A model generated the notes under the pieces. The model searched no databases. It was not told the origin of the DNA and was given only the letters and a program-made list of their open reading frames with translations. Positions 54,930 through 63,075 of a DNA stretch of 64,000 bases are shown here, one piece after another; the stretch's first letter is position 1, and every line of letters begins with the position of its first letter. Made by a program: the position numbers and the translations under genes. This stretch comes from Nocardia caishijiensis NBRC 108228 (GTDB lineage: Bacteria; Actinomycetota; Actinomycetes; Mycobacteriales; Mycobacteriaceae): positions 1 through 64,000 of the forward strand of contig NZ_BDBE01000026.1 in assembly GCF_001612825.1 (NCBI RefSeq), read 5' to 3'.

Positions 54930-54974
54930 AAGTTATGCACCGAAGGTGTAACACTTCCTCAACGGGGGTATGGT
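54930..54974 (+). promoter_or_regulatory. candidate cobK promoter with overlapping dyad
   Basis: The arms AAGTTATGCACC (54930-54941) and GGTGTAACACTT (54945-54956) form an imperfect dyad (9 of 12). TGTAAC inside the right arm is a possible -35, 16 bp before TATGGT (54969-54974) as -10. A transcript would begin near 54981 and carry the leader ORF. Repressor or activator control is inferred. Confidence 0.5.
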
Positions 54975-55026
54975 CGGGCGCGGCCCGGGCAAAACTCGGG
55001 GCCTCGATTTCGATGGACGGAGTTGT

Positions 55027-55083
55027 ATGCGGTGCACCAGGTCGACCACCCCTGACCGGGACGACGTCAGCGGGCAGTCCTGA
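55027..55083 (+). CDS. 18-codon leader ORF overlapping the cobK start
   Basis: ATG 55027 follows ACGGAG (55017-55022) with a short spacer and encodes 18 codons (MRCTRSTTPDRDDVSGQS). Its TGA stop at 55081-55083 overlaps the CTG of cobK as CTGA. This is the same geometry as the ATGA/GTGA couplings elsewhere in the window. Translation of this peptide would bring ribosomes to the cobK start. It may be a regulatory leader peptide (one Cys, several Asp/Arg/Thr); no stalling motif is known. Confidence 0.55.
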   Translation: MRCTRSTTPDRDDVSGQS

Positions 55084-55832
55084 GAGTTCTGATCCTCGGC
55101 GGTACGGGCGAGGCTCGTGAGCTGGCGAACCTGGCGTGCGGCGAGCGTGGAGTCGACATCGTCTCCTCGCTGGCCGGACGGGTCGCCAACCCGCGATTGC
55201 CGGTCGGCCCGGTGCGTATCGGTGGATTCGGTGGTGTCGAGGGCCTCCGAACCTGGCTACGCGAGAACCGGATCGATGCCGTCGTGGATGCCACCCACCC
55301 CTTCGCGGCCCAGGTCAGTTCCCATGCGGCGACCGCGGCCGCCGACCTCGGCCTGCCCGCGCTGCACCTGCGCCGCCCCCAGTGGGTGCCGCGCCGGGGC
55401 GACCTGTGGACGCGCGTGCCGGATCTGGCCGGTGCCGCCTCCGCCCTGGCCGACCGGGGCGAGAACGTGCTGCTCACCATCGGCCGTCAAGGCGTCGGCG
55501 CCTTCACCGGCTGTCGCAGACAGCGTTTTGTCATCCGGTCGATCGACGCGCCGACCGGCCCCCTACCGCCCCGCTACGAACTGCTGCTCGCGCGCGGGCC
55601 GTTCACCTTCGACGAGGAGCTGGTGCTGATGTCGCGTCATCGCATCGACGTCCTGGTCACCAAGAACAGCGGCGGCGCGCAGACCGAGGCGAAGATCGCC
55701 GCGGCGCGCACCGCGGGCGTGCCGGTCGTCATGATCGAACGCCCACCCCTGCCCGAGGGCGCCGAGGTCGTCGACGAGGTGGGCGCTGCTCTCGACTGGT
55801 TGCGGCTCGCGACCGCGCACAGCGTTTCCTGA
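55080..55832 (+). CDS. cobK: precorrin-6A reductase CobK, apparent CTG start
   Basis: A 250-residue reductase that reduces precorrin-6A to precorrin-6B. The family N-terminus RVLILGGTGEARELA is encoded from codon 2, and IVSSLAGRVANPRLPVGPVR, DATHPFAAQVSSHA and LVTKNSGGAQTEAKI follow. The frame has a stop at 55053 and then no ATG, GTG or TTG until TTG at 55197, which would remove the first 39 residues and the nucleotide-binding GGTGEA loop. CTG at 55080 sits exactly where the family starts and overlaps the leader ORF stop (CTGA). The length is close to the recalled M. tuberculosis protein (244). The start codon is therefore inferred as CTG. Confidence 0.9.
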   Translation: MRVLILGGTGEARELANLACGERGVDIVSSLAGRVANPRLPVGPVRIGGFGGVEGLRTWLRENRIDAVVDATHPFAAQVSSHAATAAADLGLPALHLRRPQWVPRRGDLWTRVPDLAGAASALADRGENVLLTIGRQGVGAFTGCRRQRFVIRSIDAPTGPLPPRYELLLARGPFTFDEELVLMSRHRIDVLVTKNSGGAQTEAKIAAARTAGVPVVMIERPPLPEGAEVVDEVGAALDWLRLATAHSVS

Positions 55833-55834
55833 GC

Positions 55835-56377
55835 TCAGCGCGGCGGTTGCTCGGCAAAGACGGCGGGCAGCTGGTCGAACCACTCCAGGACCGCACGTTC
55901 GTAGGAGATCCCGAATTCGAGGGTTGCGCGCTGATGCGGCGCGAGCGCGCCCGCGTCCTCGTCGAGATAGCGATCGAGTCGGTCCTGGTGGATATTGCGG
56001 TTGGCCTTGATGATCCGGTCGCGGTGCGCGGGATCGAGATGCTCGCCGAACGACAGGGTGAGCAGCAGTGGCACCCGGATGGTCTCGGCACCGGGATCGC
56101 GCGCGATCCATTCGGCGAACGCCTCCCGCCCGGTCTCGGTGATCCGATAGGGGATGCGCTCGCGCGCGCCCCGCTCACCCTTGGTCACCAGGCCCGCGGT
56201 GTCCATCGTGGCGAGTTCGCGGTAGACCTGGCTCTGGGTGATGGTCCAGAAATCGCCGATGCGTTGCTGGGCCAGGGTCGCCAGGTCCCAGCCCGACATC
56301 GGACCCTCGTGCAGGAACCCCAGCAGCGAGGCCGCGGTGGAGTTCAGTGGGCGGCGTCGAGTCGCGGTGTCGGTCAA
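55835..56377 (-). CDS. PadR-family regulator
   Basis: A 180-residue PadR-like protein. The winged HTH is at residues about 14-80 (ASLLGFLHEGPMSGWDLATL, FWTITQSQVYRELATMDTAG, VTKGERGARERIPYRITETG). The C-terminal helical dimerisation domain is typical of PadR subfamily-1. It converges with cobK (2 bp gap) and is upstream of, but not necessarily controlling, cobIJ. A 7-bp inverted repeat in its promoter points to autoregulation. PadR proteins often respond to phenolics or drugs; the ligand is not known. Confidence 0.88.
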   Translation of the reverse strand: MTDTATRRRPLNSTAASLLGFLHEGPMSGWDLATLAQQRIGDFWTITQSQVYRELATMDTAGLVTKGERGARERIPYRITETGREAFAEWIARDPGAETIRVPLLLTLSFGEHLDPAHRDRIIKANRNIHQDRLDRYLDEDAGALAPHQRATLEFGISYERAVLEWFDQLPAVFAEQPPR

Positions 56378-56398
56378 CGGTCAACTCCCTTCGAACTA

Positions 56399-56417
56399 CA
56401 TTCCTATGTGGAATGTT
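56399..56417. promoter_or_regulatory. PadR operator-like inverted repeat
   Basis: ACATTCC-TATGT-GGAATGT is a perfect 7-bp inverted repeat, 22 bp upstream of the PadR gene's start, in the 91-bp gap to cobIJ. The ACAT...ATGT ends resemble PadR/LmrR operators. Confidence 0.7.
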
Positions 56418-56468
56418 AGGCCAGGGTGGAGGTCGCGCCAAAACGGCCCGTGTCGCGGCGTGTCGTGC

Positions 56469-58163
56469 TCAGGCGTGCTCGTAGCGGCGCGCGGTGAAAA
56501 CGCGGGTCCCCTCCGGCGTGTCGAAAGCCGTGGTGGTGGAGGCGCCGATGATGAGCAAGGTGCGCATGTCGACCTCGTCGGGGTTCAGTTCCGCCAGCGT
56601 CACCACCCGCACCGACTCGGTCGGGCCGCCGACATCGCGACCGAGTACCACCGGGGTTTCCGGGTCGCGGTGGACGAGCAGGATCTCGCGCATGGCGCCC
56701 ACCTGCCAGCGCCGCTGGGAGGAGGCCGGGTTGTAGATCGCGATGGCCATGTCCGCCGCCGCGACGGCCGAAAGTCGTTGCGCCACGACCTCCCACGGTT
56801 TGAGCCGGTCGGAGAGCGAGATCATCGCGTAGTCGTGGCCGAGCGGCGCACCGACCCGGCTTGCCACCGCGTTGGCCGCGGTGAGCCCGGGCAGTACCCG
56901 CACCGGTACGTCCTTGAACTGCGGTTCGGCCGAAACCTCGAGCACGGCCGCCGCCATCGCGAACACGCCGGGATCGCCGGAGGAGACGACGGCCACCCGC
57001 GCGCCCCGCTTGGCCAGGTCGAGTGCCATCGCGGCGCGCTCGGACTCGACCTTGTTGTCGCTGGCGTGCCTGCGCTGACCGGCCCGCTCGGGGACGCGGT
57101 CGATGTAGGTGGTGTAGCCGACGAGATCGGTCGCCTCGTCCAGCGCGGCGGTGACCTCCGGTGTGGTCCAGTCGGCCGCGCCGGGCCCGAGGCCGACAAC
57201 GACGACTTCGCCTGCTGCGCTCACCGATTCGACGCGTGGACTAGTTTCGGTCCGCAGGGCGAGCGCATCGTGGTGTTCGGTGCCTTCTGCCGTACTCGGC
57301 GTGGCGAGGAGCGGGCTGCCGAGGGTGGGTACCTGGGTGTCGGCAGCAGCCGCCGTAGTGCGTTGCCCGGCGACGGTCGCCGCCTCCGACGTGTACGTCG
57401 GCGCGCCGCGGTGCTTGGCGCCGACGAGGGACGCGACCCCGGTGGTCGGGGTTGGCCCGGGAACCAGCGTGATCGAGAAGTACGGCACATCGGCCTCGTC
57501 GACATCGGCGGCCGCGAGCACCCGCTGACGGGTGCTGCTCGCCCGTTCGACGTAGTAGGCGTCGTCGAGGCGACCGGCGTCCGCGAGCGCCTGCCGCACG
57601 CCGGGGAAGGTGCGCCCCAGCTTCATGATCGCGGCCGCGTCGGTCTCGCGCAGCCGCGCGGTGAGTTCGTCGACGGGCATCGTGCCGGGCAGCACCGTGA
57701 GTACCTGTTCGCCTTCCACCAGCGGAGTACCGAGTGCGGCCGAGGCCGCGCTCACCGAGGTGATGCCGGGGACGATCTCGGCGCGGAACCGGTCGGCCAG
57801 GCGGCGGTGCATGTGCATGTACGACGAGTAGAACAGCGGGTCACCGGCCGCGAGCAGGGCGACATCGCGACCGGCGGCGAGGTGAGCGGCCAGCCGGGCG
57901 GCGGCCTGCTCGTAGAACTCGTCGATCGCGCCCTGGTACCCGCCGGGGTGGTCGGTGGTCTCGGTGGTCACCGGGTAGACGAGGTGCTCTTCGATCTGGC
58001 CGGGCCGCATGTACGGCTCGGCGATCCCCCGGGAGATGCTGCGCCCGTGTCTGGCGCTGTGGAAGGCCACCACGTCGGCCGCGCCGATGAGCCGGGCCGC
58101 TTTCACCGTCACCAGCTCGGGATCGCCGGGGCCGAGGCCGATGCCCCAGAGTGTGCCGCTCAT
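56469..58163 (-). CDS. cobIJ: bifunctional precorrin-2/-3 methyltransferase CobIJ
   Basis: A 564-residue fusion. Residues 1-245 are CobI (precorrin-2 C20-methyltransferase): [40 protein letters not shown]. Residues from about 319 are CobJ (precorrin-3B C17-methyltransferase): [54 protein letters not shown]. The 70-residue linker (about 247-318, [20 protein letters not shown]) is low-complexity Ala/Thr/Ser and unusually long. ATG 58163 overlaps the cobH stop (ATGA). It is in the same orientation as cobH and cobG. Confidence 0.94.
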   Translation of the reverse strand: MSGTLWGIGLGPGDPELVTVKAARLIGAADVVAFHSARHGRSISRGIAEPYMRPGQIEEHLVYPVTTETTDHPGGYQGAIDEFYEQAAARLAAHLAAGRDVALLAAGDPLFYSSYMHMHRRLADRFRAEIVPGITSVSAASAALGTPLVEGEQVLTVLPGTMPVDELTARLRETDAAAIMKLGRTFPGVRQALADAGRLDDAYYVERASSTRQRVLAAADVDEADVPYFSITLVPGPTPTTGVASLVGAKHRGAPTYTSEAATVAGQRTTAAAADTQVPTLGSPLLATPSTAEGTEHHDALALRTETSPRVESVSAAGEVVVVGLGPGAADWTTPEVTAALDEATDLVGYTTYIDRVPERAGQRRHASDNKVESERAAMALDLAKRGARVAVVSSGDPGVFAMAAAVLEVSAEPQFKDVPVRVLPGLTAANAVASRVGAPLGHDYAMISLSDRLKPWEVVAQRLSAVAAADMAIAIYNPASSQRRWQVGAMREILLVHRDPETPVVLGRDVGGPTESVRVVTLAELNPDEVDMRTLLIIGASTTTAFDTPEGTRVFTARRYEHA

Positions 58164-58795
58164 TCCTGTTCGCTCGCAATCGCGTTGAGCGCCGACGCGG
58201 TGATGGCACTGCCGCCCCGCCTGCCGCGCACGGTGAGATATTCGATGCCGCCGAAGTCGATCAGCGCCTGCTTGGATTCGGCCGCGCCGATGAAACCGAC
58301 GGGGATGCCGATGATCGCGGCGGGTCGCGGTGCGCCCGCGTCGAGCATGTCGAGCAGGTGGAACAGCGCGGTCGGGGCGTTGCCGACGGCGACCACCGCG
58401 CCGTCGAGTTCGGCGCGCAGCAGTTCGAGCGCGGCGACCGAACGGGTGTTGCCCATGTTCGCGGCCAGCTCGGGCACCCGGGGGTCGGAGAGGTTGCACA
58501 GCACCGGGTTGTCGGCGGGTAGCCGCTTGCGGGTGACGCCCGAGGCGACCATGTTGGCGTCGCAGATGATCGGTTTGCCCGCCCGCAGCGCGGCGCGCGC
58601 GGCGGCGACCACACCCGTGGTGTAGGCGATGTCGTCCGCCAGGTCGACCTGTCCGCACCCGTGGATCATCCGCACCACCACGCGCTCGACATCGGCGGGG
58701 AAACCGGCGAGGTCGGCTTCGGCGCGGATGGTCGCGAACGAGCGCCGATAGATCTCGGCCCCGTCGGTGAGGTAGCTGGTGCGCACGTCGGACAT
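58160..58795 (-). CDS. cobH: precorrin-8X methylmutase CobH
   Basis: A 211-residue methylmutase that moves a methyl group from C11 to C12 to make hydrogenobyrinate. It shows [40 protein letters not shown] with the catalytic His, [20 protein letters not shown], and [23 protein letters not shown] 58795 has TAGGGT 7 nt upstream (leaderless); a GTG at 58801 is an alternative. The stop overlaps cobIJ, giving a cobH-cobIJ coupled unit. Confidence 0.95.
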   Translation of the reverse strand: MSDVRTSYLTDGAEIYRRSFATIRAEADLAGFPADVERVVVRMIHGCGQVDLADDIAYTTGVVAAARAALRAGKPIICDANMVASGVTRKRLPADNPVLCNLSDPRVPELAANMGNTRSVAALELLRAELDGAVVAVGNAPTALFHLLDMLDAGAPRPAAIIGIPVGFIGAAESKQALIDFGGIEYLTVRGRRGGSAITASALNAIASEQE

Positions 58796-58802
58796 GCGCA
58801 CA

Positions 58803-58808
58803 ACCCTA
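58803..58808 (-). promoter_or_regulatory. -10 box TAGGGT, leaderless cobH-cobIJ
   Basis: On the minus strand TAGGGT is followed by 7 nt and ATG 58795, with no ribosome-binding site. This would serve the cobH-cobIJ unit. Confidence 0.55.
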
Positions 58809-58844
58809 GAACCTGGCCGCGACGTGGTGTTCGGCGCGGTCGGC

Positions 58845-59282
58845 TCAGGTGCGTGGGCGCTCGAGGATGCGCGACATCACCAGCGAACTCCTGGTGCGCC
58901 CGACGCGCGCGTTCTCCCTGATCCGTTCCACGGTCACCTCGATCTCGGCCATGTCGGTGGCCATCACGTGCACCAGCGCGTCGGCCTCGCCCGCGATGGT
59001 GCACACTCCGACGACCTGCGGAATCGGTTCCAGGGTTCGGCGCAGTTCGGCGGGGGAGATGTTGTCGCGGTAGTACACCTCCACGTACGCCTCGGTGGTC
59101 CAGCCGAGCGCGGCCGGATTGACCAGGGCGGTGAACCCGGTGATCTGCCCGCCCGCCACCATCTTGTCCACCCGCCGCTTCACCGCGGGCGCCGACAAAC
59201 CGACGGTCGTGCCGATCTCGCCGAAGGTGGCGCGAGCGTTCTTCAGCAGGGCGGCGAGGATGCGGCGGTCGATATCGTCCAT
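58845..59282 (-). CDS. Lrp/AsnC-family regulator
   Basis: A 145-residue Lrp/AsnC regulator. [46 protein letters not shown] effector domain: [40 protein letters not shown]. It senses an amino acid, probably arginine or a relative, because the divergent gene encodes a dimethylarginine/arginine-type hydrolase; the M. tuberculosis pair Rv2324/Rv2323c is similar. ATG 59282 follows GAGAGG with a 6-nt spacer. Confidence 0.9.
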   Translation of the reverse strand: MDDIDRRILAALLKNARATFGEIGTTVGLSAPAVKRRVDKMVAGGQITGFTALVNPAALGWTTEAYVEVYYRDNISPAELRRTLEPIPQVVGVCTIAGEADALVHVMATDMAEIEVTVERIRENARVGRTRSSLVMSRILERPRT

Positions 59283-59411
59283 GGAAGTCCTCTCACGCAA
59301 GAAATCGCCATCATCCCATCGATACGCGCAATGAATCGGTGTTACCCGCGCAACGTCACGACATTTACCGTCGGGATGTCGATTCGCGCCGCGCAGCCAC
59401 CGGGAGTCCTG
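59283..59411. promoter_or_regulatory. divergent control region Lrp/DDAH
   Basis: 129 bp between the AsnC-type regulator and the amidinohydrolase gene. GCGCAA occurs at about 59323 (CGCGCAATG) and 59348 (CGCGCAACG), and CCGCGCAG at about 59390, spaced about 25 and 40 bp. These are candidate Lrp contacts but weak. The DDAH start at 59412 follows GGGAG. Confidence 0.4.
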
Positions 59412-60263
59412 ATGACCGCCGTCCTTCCCCTTCCCTCCTCGACCCCGGCGCGGGTGGCCACCCCGCGCCGCTTCGTCATGTGCCGACCCGACCACTTCGA
59501 AGTCACCTACGCGATCAATCCCTGGATGGACCCGGCGGCGCCGGTGGACCGGGCGCGGGCGCTGTCGCAGTGGGAGATCCTGCGCGCGCTGCTCGAGCAG
59601 TACGGGCATTCGGTCGAGACGGTCCCGGGTGAGCCGGGCCTGCCCGACATGGTGTTCGCCGCCAACAGCGCGATCGTGATCGGTGGACGCGCGTTGTCGG
59701 CGCGTTTCGCCCATCCCGAGCGGCAACCGGAGGGCCCGGCGTTTCACCGCTGGTTCGCGGCGCGCGAGTTACGTGAACTGGCGGTGGCGGCCGAAACCAA
59801 CGAGGGCGAGGGTGATTTCGCGTTCGCGGGGGATCGGATCCTGGCCGGTCGGGGCTTCCGCTGCACCGAACCGGCCCATGTGGAGGTCGCACGGTTCTTC
59901 GGCCTGCCGGTACTGTCCCTGGAGCTGATCGACCCCCGCTTCTATCACCTCGACACCGCGCTGATGTGCCTCGACGCCACCACCGTCGCCTACTACCCGG
60001 GTGCGTTCGGCCCCGTTGCCCGCGCGGCCCTGGCCGCCCACTATCCCGACGCGATCCTGGCCACCGAGGCCGACGCGCTGTCGTTCGGCCTCAACGGAGT
60101 CAGCGACGGCCGCCACGTCTTCCTCGACCCGGGTGCGACCGAGCTGATCGCGGCCCTGCGTGAGCGGGGTTTCGTGCCGGTGCAGGTCGACATGTCGGAG
60201 CTGCGCAAAGGTGGTGGCGGCGTGAAGTGCTGCGTCCTCGAACTGCACACGCCGAGGTCCTGA
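59412..60263 (+). CDS. dimethylargininase/arginine-deiminase-like hydrolase
   Basis: A 283-residue enzyme of the amidinotransferase/DDAH fold. It shows MCRPDHFEVTYAINPWMDP, LPDMVFAANSAIVIGG, EGEGDFAFAGDRILAG, FYHLDTALMCLD with the catalytic His, and GGGGVKCCVLEL with adjacent Cys273/Cys274, either of which may be nucleophile. It is probably a N-omega-methylarginine or arginine/agmatine-type hydrolase making citrulline or a related product. ATG 59412 follows GGGAG; an ATG at 59376 would add 12 residues. It is divergent from an AsnC regulator, implying amino-acid-dependent control. No ornithine aminotransferase gene follows, unlike the M. tuberculosis locus I recall. Confidence 0.85.
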   Translation: MTAVLPLPSSTPARVATPRRFVMCRPDHFEVTYAINPWMDPAAPVDRARALSQWEILRALLEQYGHSVETVPGEPGLPDMVFAANSAIVIGGRALSARFAHPERQPEGPAFHRWFAARELRELAVAAETNEGEGDFAFAGDRILAGRGFRCTEPAHVEVARFFGLPVLSLELIDPRFYHLDTALMCLDATTVAYYPGAFGPVARAALAAHYPDAILATEADALSFGLNGVSDGRHVFLDPGATELIAALRERGFVPVQVDMSELRKGGGGVKCCVLELHTPRS

Positions 60264-60264
60264 A

Positions 60265-60295
60265 CGGGCCGGGGAGCGGTGAGCTCCCCGGCCCG
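60265..60295. terminator. 13-bp stem-loop after the DDAH gene
   Basis: CGGGCCGGGGAGC (60265-60277) and GCTCCCCGGCCCG (60283-60295) are perfect complements with a GGTGA loop, between convergent DDAH and RNA ligase genes. Confidence 0.7.
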
Positions 60296-60301
60296 CCCCG
60301 G

Positions 60302-61393
60302 TCACTCGAATTCGGTACCGCCGTCGCGCAGCAGGTACCCGTCGGAGACGATCTTGCCGATCGCCCGTCCGCCGAGCACGGGCGAGTACCGTTCGCTCGC
60401 GGCACGCACCACGAGGCCTTCACGGATATTGCGACCCGATCCGCTCACGGTCTCGGCACCCTCGGCCAGCTTCAGCAGCAACTCCGCGTCGTAGGGTCCT
60501 TCGTAGAGCACCGGTACGCGGGGCACACCGAGATCGAGTTGGCCGAGCAGCGCACCGATTTCGGCGTGGTCGAGCCACCGCACGGGCGCCCCCGCCCGCT
60601 CGACCGCGATGTCGAACAGCGCGAAACCCAGTGTGTCGTCGTGTGCGGCCGACGCGCCGTAGTGCAGGTCCTGCACGCCCGCCCCGAACACCTCGCCGAA
60701 GAGCCCGACTCGCTCCGCGTCGAGCGCCACGGTGAGCGCGCGGGCCGCCGCGTCGAGTCGATGGGCGCACACCGCCCGCCAGTACAGATTGTCCTCGGCG
60801 CGGATGAGTGCCTGCGACCTGCCACCGATCCCCTTGGACGACACCAGGACCCGGTCCTCGGCACGCAGGTGGGTGAGCAGGAAGGCGGTGCCGTGGATCT
60901 TCTCCGTCGCCACCACCGGCTCGCCCTCGGTGAAGATTTCGGGGAACCGCTTGATGTTCTCCACATCGATCCAGGGCAGCAGATCGGGTGCGGGTTGCAC
61001 CTGTCCCGACATCGACACCGGTACCGGCGGAACCCATTTGGTCACCCCGAGCTCGGCGGCGAAATCGGTGCGCGCCTCGGCCGCGGCTGCCAGATCGGTC
61101 TCGGCCAGCGCGCTGGGCGTGCACACGATGCCCTGGGACACCTCCCCGCGCAAGCGCACCGCCTTCACCCGATTGCGGTGCGAGCCCGCCAATTTGCCGG
61201 TGAGGCCCAGCTCGGCGATCAGCGGGTCGGGCACGATCGCCTGTTCCGGGATGTACACGGCGTGGTCGCCGGTGACGAACTGGCCCTTGGCGACAACGGC
61301 CCGGTACAGCCCGACCTGGGCCAGCTCCAGCCGATCGGCGTTCGGGTGTGGCAGGACGACGAGCCGCTCGGCCGTCACTCGCAGTGTGGACAT
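60302..61393 (-). CDS. RNA ligase of the DraRnl (DRB0094) type
   Basis: A 363-residue nucleotidyltransferase RNA ligase. The adenylated Lys165 is in EKIHGT (motif I, KxHG). Motif IV is EGLVVRAA and motif V KIVSDGYLL near the C-terminus. The N-terminal region (STLRVTAERLVVLPHPNADR, VYIPEQAIVPDPLIAELGL) is the OB-fold-like domain typical of Deinococcus DraRnl, which seals 3'-OH/5'-P nicks in RNA. The role here may be RNA repair after damage, but no partner phosphatase or kinase is adjacent. ATG 61393 follows GAGGGG with a 5-nt spacer. Confidence 0.85.
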   Translation of the reverse strand: MSTLRVTAERLVVLPHPNADRLELAQVGLYRAVVAKGQFVTGDHAVYIPEQAIVPDPLIAELGLTGKLAGSHRNRVKAVRLRGEVSQGIVCTPSALAETDLAAAAEARTDFAAELGVTKWVPPVPVSMSGQVQPAPDLLPWIDVENIKRFPEIFTEGEPVVATEKIHGTAFLLTHLRAEDRVLVSSKGIGGRSQALIRAEDNLYWRAVCAHRLDAAARALTVALDAERVGLFGEVFGAGVQDLHYGASAAHDDTLGFALFDIAVERAGAPVRWLDHAEIGALLGQLDLGVPRVPVLYEGPYDAELLLKLAEGAETVSGSGRNIREGLVVRAASERYSPVLGGRAIGKIVSDGYLLRDGGTEFE

Positions 61394-61529
61394 GGGAACC
61401 CCCTCGTTTCGAGGAGGCCAGCGTAGGGTCGCCCCGCTCGGAGCGTCGAACGGTTTTCGCACGCGCGCCGCCGCGACACGGCTCGGTCGGTGACACGCTC
61501 ACATCACCGTGCGGCCACATACTTGGCGG

Positions 61530-62714
61530 GTGGCAAACTCCGAGCACACCACCGAGGAGCGGCGCGCCAGCTGGACCGAACTCTTCTTCGACCTGGTCGC
61601 CGTCGCGGGTATCGGTCAGCTGACCCACCTGCTGCATCGCGGTCCCTCGCTCGGTGAGTTCGGCCTGTATGTGGTCCTCTACCTCGCGTTCTGGGTCGTG
61701 TGGGCGTGTGTCACCGTGTACAGCAACGTGGCCGGTGAGCAGGCAAGAACCACGATGGTGTTCGGTTGCATGTTCGGCCTGTGCGTGATGATGGCCGCGG
61801 TCGACGGTCTGCCCGGCGAACACGCGGCGGTGTTCGCCGGAATCTACGTGCTGGTGCGGATCGTGTCGGGGATGGTGTGGCGGCGTGGGCAGGTGGTGGT
61901 CGACTGGCCGATCGCCCAGATCGGCGCGGGCACCGTGCCCTGGGTGGTGTCGCTGTGGGTGCCCGCGCCGTGGAAGTTCGTGCTCTGGGCGGTGGGGCTC
62001 GCGATCGACCTGTGGATCATGTTCGCCGTCGACGGCGAGCGCAGGATGGTCGACGCCGAACGTCGGATGCGGGCCCGGCTACGCCGAGGCCGTGCGCCCC
62101 GGGGGCACCCGCGCTTCACCCCACCGAAACTGCAAGCGCTGCATGCTGATTCGCCACACCTGGGTGAGCGGCTCGGTCAATTCCTGATCATCGTGCTCGG
62201 GGAAGGTGTGATCTCGGTGATCGCGGCGGTGTCCACCGAGGACTGGACGGTGCCTGTCGCGGTGATCGGTGTCTGCGCGTTCCTGTCGCTGCTGGCGATG
62301 TGGGCGCTGACGCTGCGATTCGGGTTCGTGCCACGCATGATGGAGCAGACGGACGCTGCCTCGCCCCTACCGCTGCCGCGGCTGATGGCGATGCATTGCA
62401 CGCTCAGCGCGGCGGTGGCCACTGTGGCCGCCGGGCTCGGGCTGGTAGCTGCCCACCCATCCGGGCATCTCCCGGTCGGTGTCGGCTGGGTGCTCTGTGG
62501 TGGCGCGGCGGCGTACTTCCTGGTCTGTGGACTGGGTGGCGCGGTCGGCGCGGGCTTTCGTTGGTTGTTGCGCTGGCCGCTGCCGTGTTTCCTCGCAGCC
62601 CTCGGACTGGCTGCGGCGTCACCGCACCTCGGCGGGTTGTGGACGGTGGTCGGTGTGACCGTCGTGCTGATCGCCTCGGTGGTGTCGGAGACGACGCGAA
62701 TGCGGAGCAGGTGA
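61530..62714 (+). CDS. low-temperature-requirement A (LtrA) membrane protein
   Basis: A 394-residue membrane protein with about ten helices. ERRASWTELFFDLVAVAGIG with the hallmark ELFFDLV, LGERLGQFLIIVLGEGVISV (H-x-ER-x-G-x-F) and DERRMVDAERR-type loops define LtrA. Its biochemical function is unknown in bacteria; the name comes from a Listeria cold-growth mutant. GTG 61530 has a CATACT box 6 nt upstream and may be leaderless. It is convergent with nothing; the NTF2-like gene follows 43 bp downstream. Confidence 0.85.
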   Translation: MANSEHTTEERRASWTELFFDLVAVAGIGQLTHLLHRGPSLGEFGLYVVLYLAFWVVWACVTVYSNVAGEQARTTMVFGCMFGLCVMMAAVDGLPGEHAAVFAGIYVLVRIVSGMVWRRGQVVVDWPIAQIGAGTVPWVVSLWVPAPWKFVLWAVGLAIDLWIMFAVDGERRMVDAERRMRARLRRGRAPRGHPRFTPPKLQALHADSPHLGERLGQFLIIVLGEGVISVIAAVSTEDWTVPVAVIGVCAFLSLLAMWALTLRFGFVPRMMEQTDAASPLPLPRLMAMHCTLSAAVATVAAGLGLVAAHPSGHLPVGVGWVLCGGAAAYFLVCGLGGAVGAGFRWLLRWPLPCFLAALGLAAASPHLGGLWTVVGVTVVLIASVVSETTRMRSR

Positions 62715-62757
62715 GCACGACTGTGCGGTTCGCGCGGACCTGTCCTCCTCTCGCCGC

Positions 62758-63075
62758 ATGGCCGAATCGAACACTCTCGCAGACACTCTCGCGATCACTG
62801 AGGCGATCACCCGGATGTTCGTGTACTGCGATCAGAAACGCTGGGACGACCTGGTCGCCGAGGTCTTCACCGACGAGGTCGACTTCGACGGCGACGAGGC
62901 CACCGCCCACGCCGACGCCATCGCGGTGCACGTGAACAACTCGGCCGTCAACGGCAGGACCCGCACCTTCATCGGCAGCTACGCGCTCGCCGCCCGCCGC
63001 ACCGACGCGGGCCGGCGGATCAGCAAGTTCCACTACCTGCTGAAGGTGATCGAGGGCAACGCCGACCTGACTTAG
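62758..63075 (+). CDS. SnoaL/NTF2-like protein with an apparent internal deletion
   Basis: A 105-residue protein of the SnoaL_4/NTF2-like fold. It begins typically (ITRMFVYCDQKRWDDLVAEV, FTDEVDFD) and ends typically (NGRTRTFIGSYALAARRTDA, LLKVIEGNADL). Family members are about 145 residues; about 40 residues between VDFD and GDEATAHAD seem missing, which would remove the middle strands and one helix. The frame is kept, so a shortened, possibly inactive protein results. Its stop overlaps that of cobG (TTAG). The reading frame is otherwise well formed. Confidence 0.75.
   Translation: MAESNTLADTLAITEAITRMFVYCDQKRWDDLVAEVFTDEVDFDGDEATAHADAIAVHVNNSAVNGRTRTFIGSYALAARRTDAGRRISKFHYLLKVIEGNADLT

Larger units (their letters stand above)
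54579..55026. other. long non-coding region between cobL and cobK
   Basis: About 450 bp (to the leader ORF) without a supported gene. It holds a CTGGGC/GCCCAG hairpin at about 54744-54759, a tandem 11-bp repeat (54866-54899), an imperfect dyad (54930-54956) and a promoter-like TATGGT (54969-54974). It is the largest gene-free stretch in the window outside the toxin promoter. I looked for a cobalamin riboswitch because of the neighbours but could not recognise the conserved B12 box or the GGGAA core with confidence on either strand. Confidence 0.5.

Noticed and set aside
55197-55832. cobK starting at TTG 55197
   Set aside because: This start would remove 39 conserved residues with the GGTGEA nucleotide-binding loop. 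The upstream in-frame sequence matches the family, so the longer CTG-started version is preferred.
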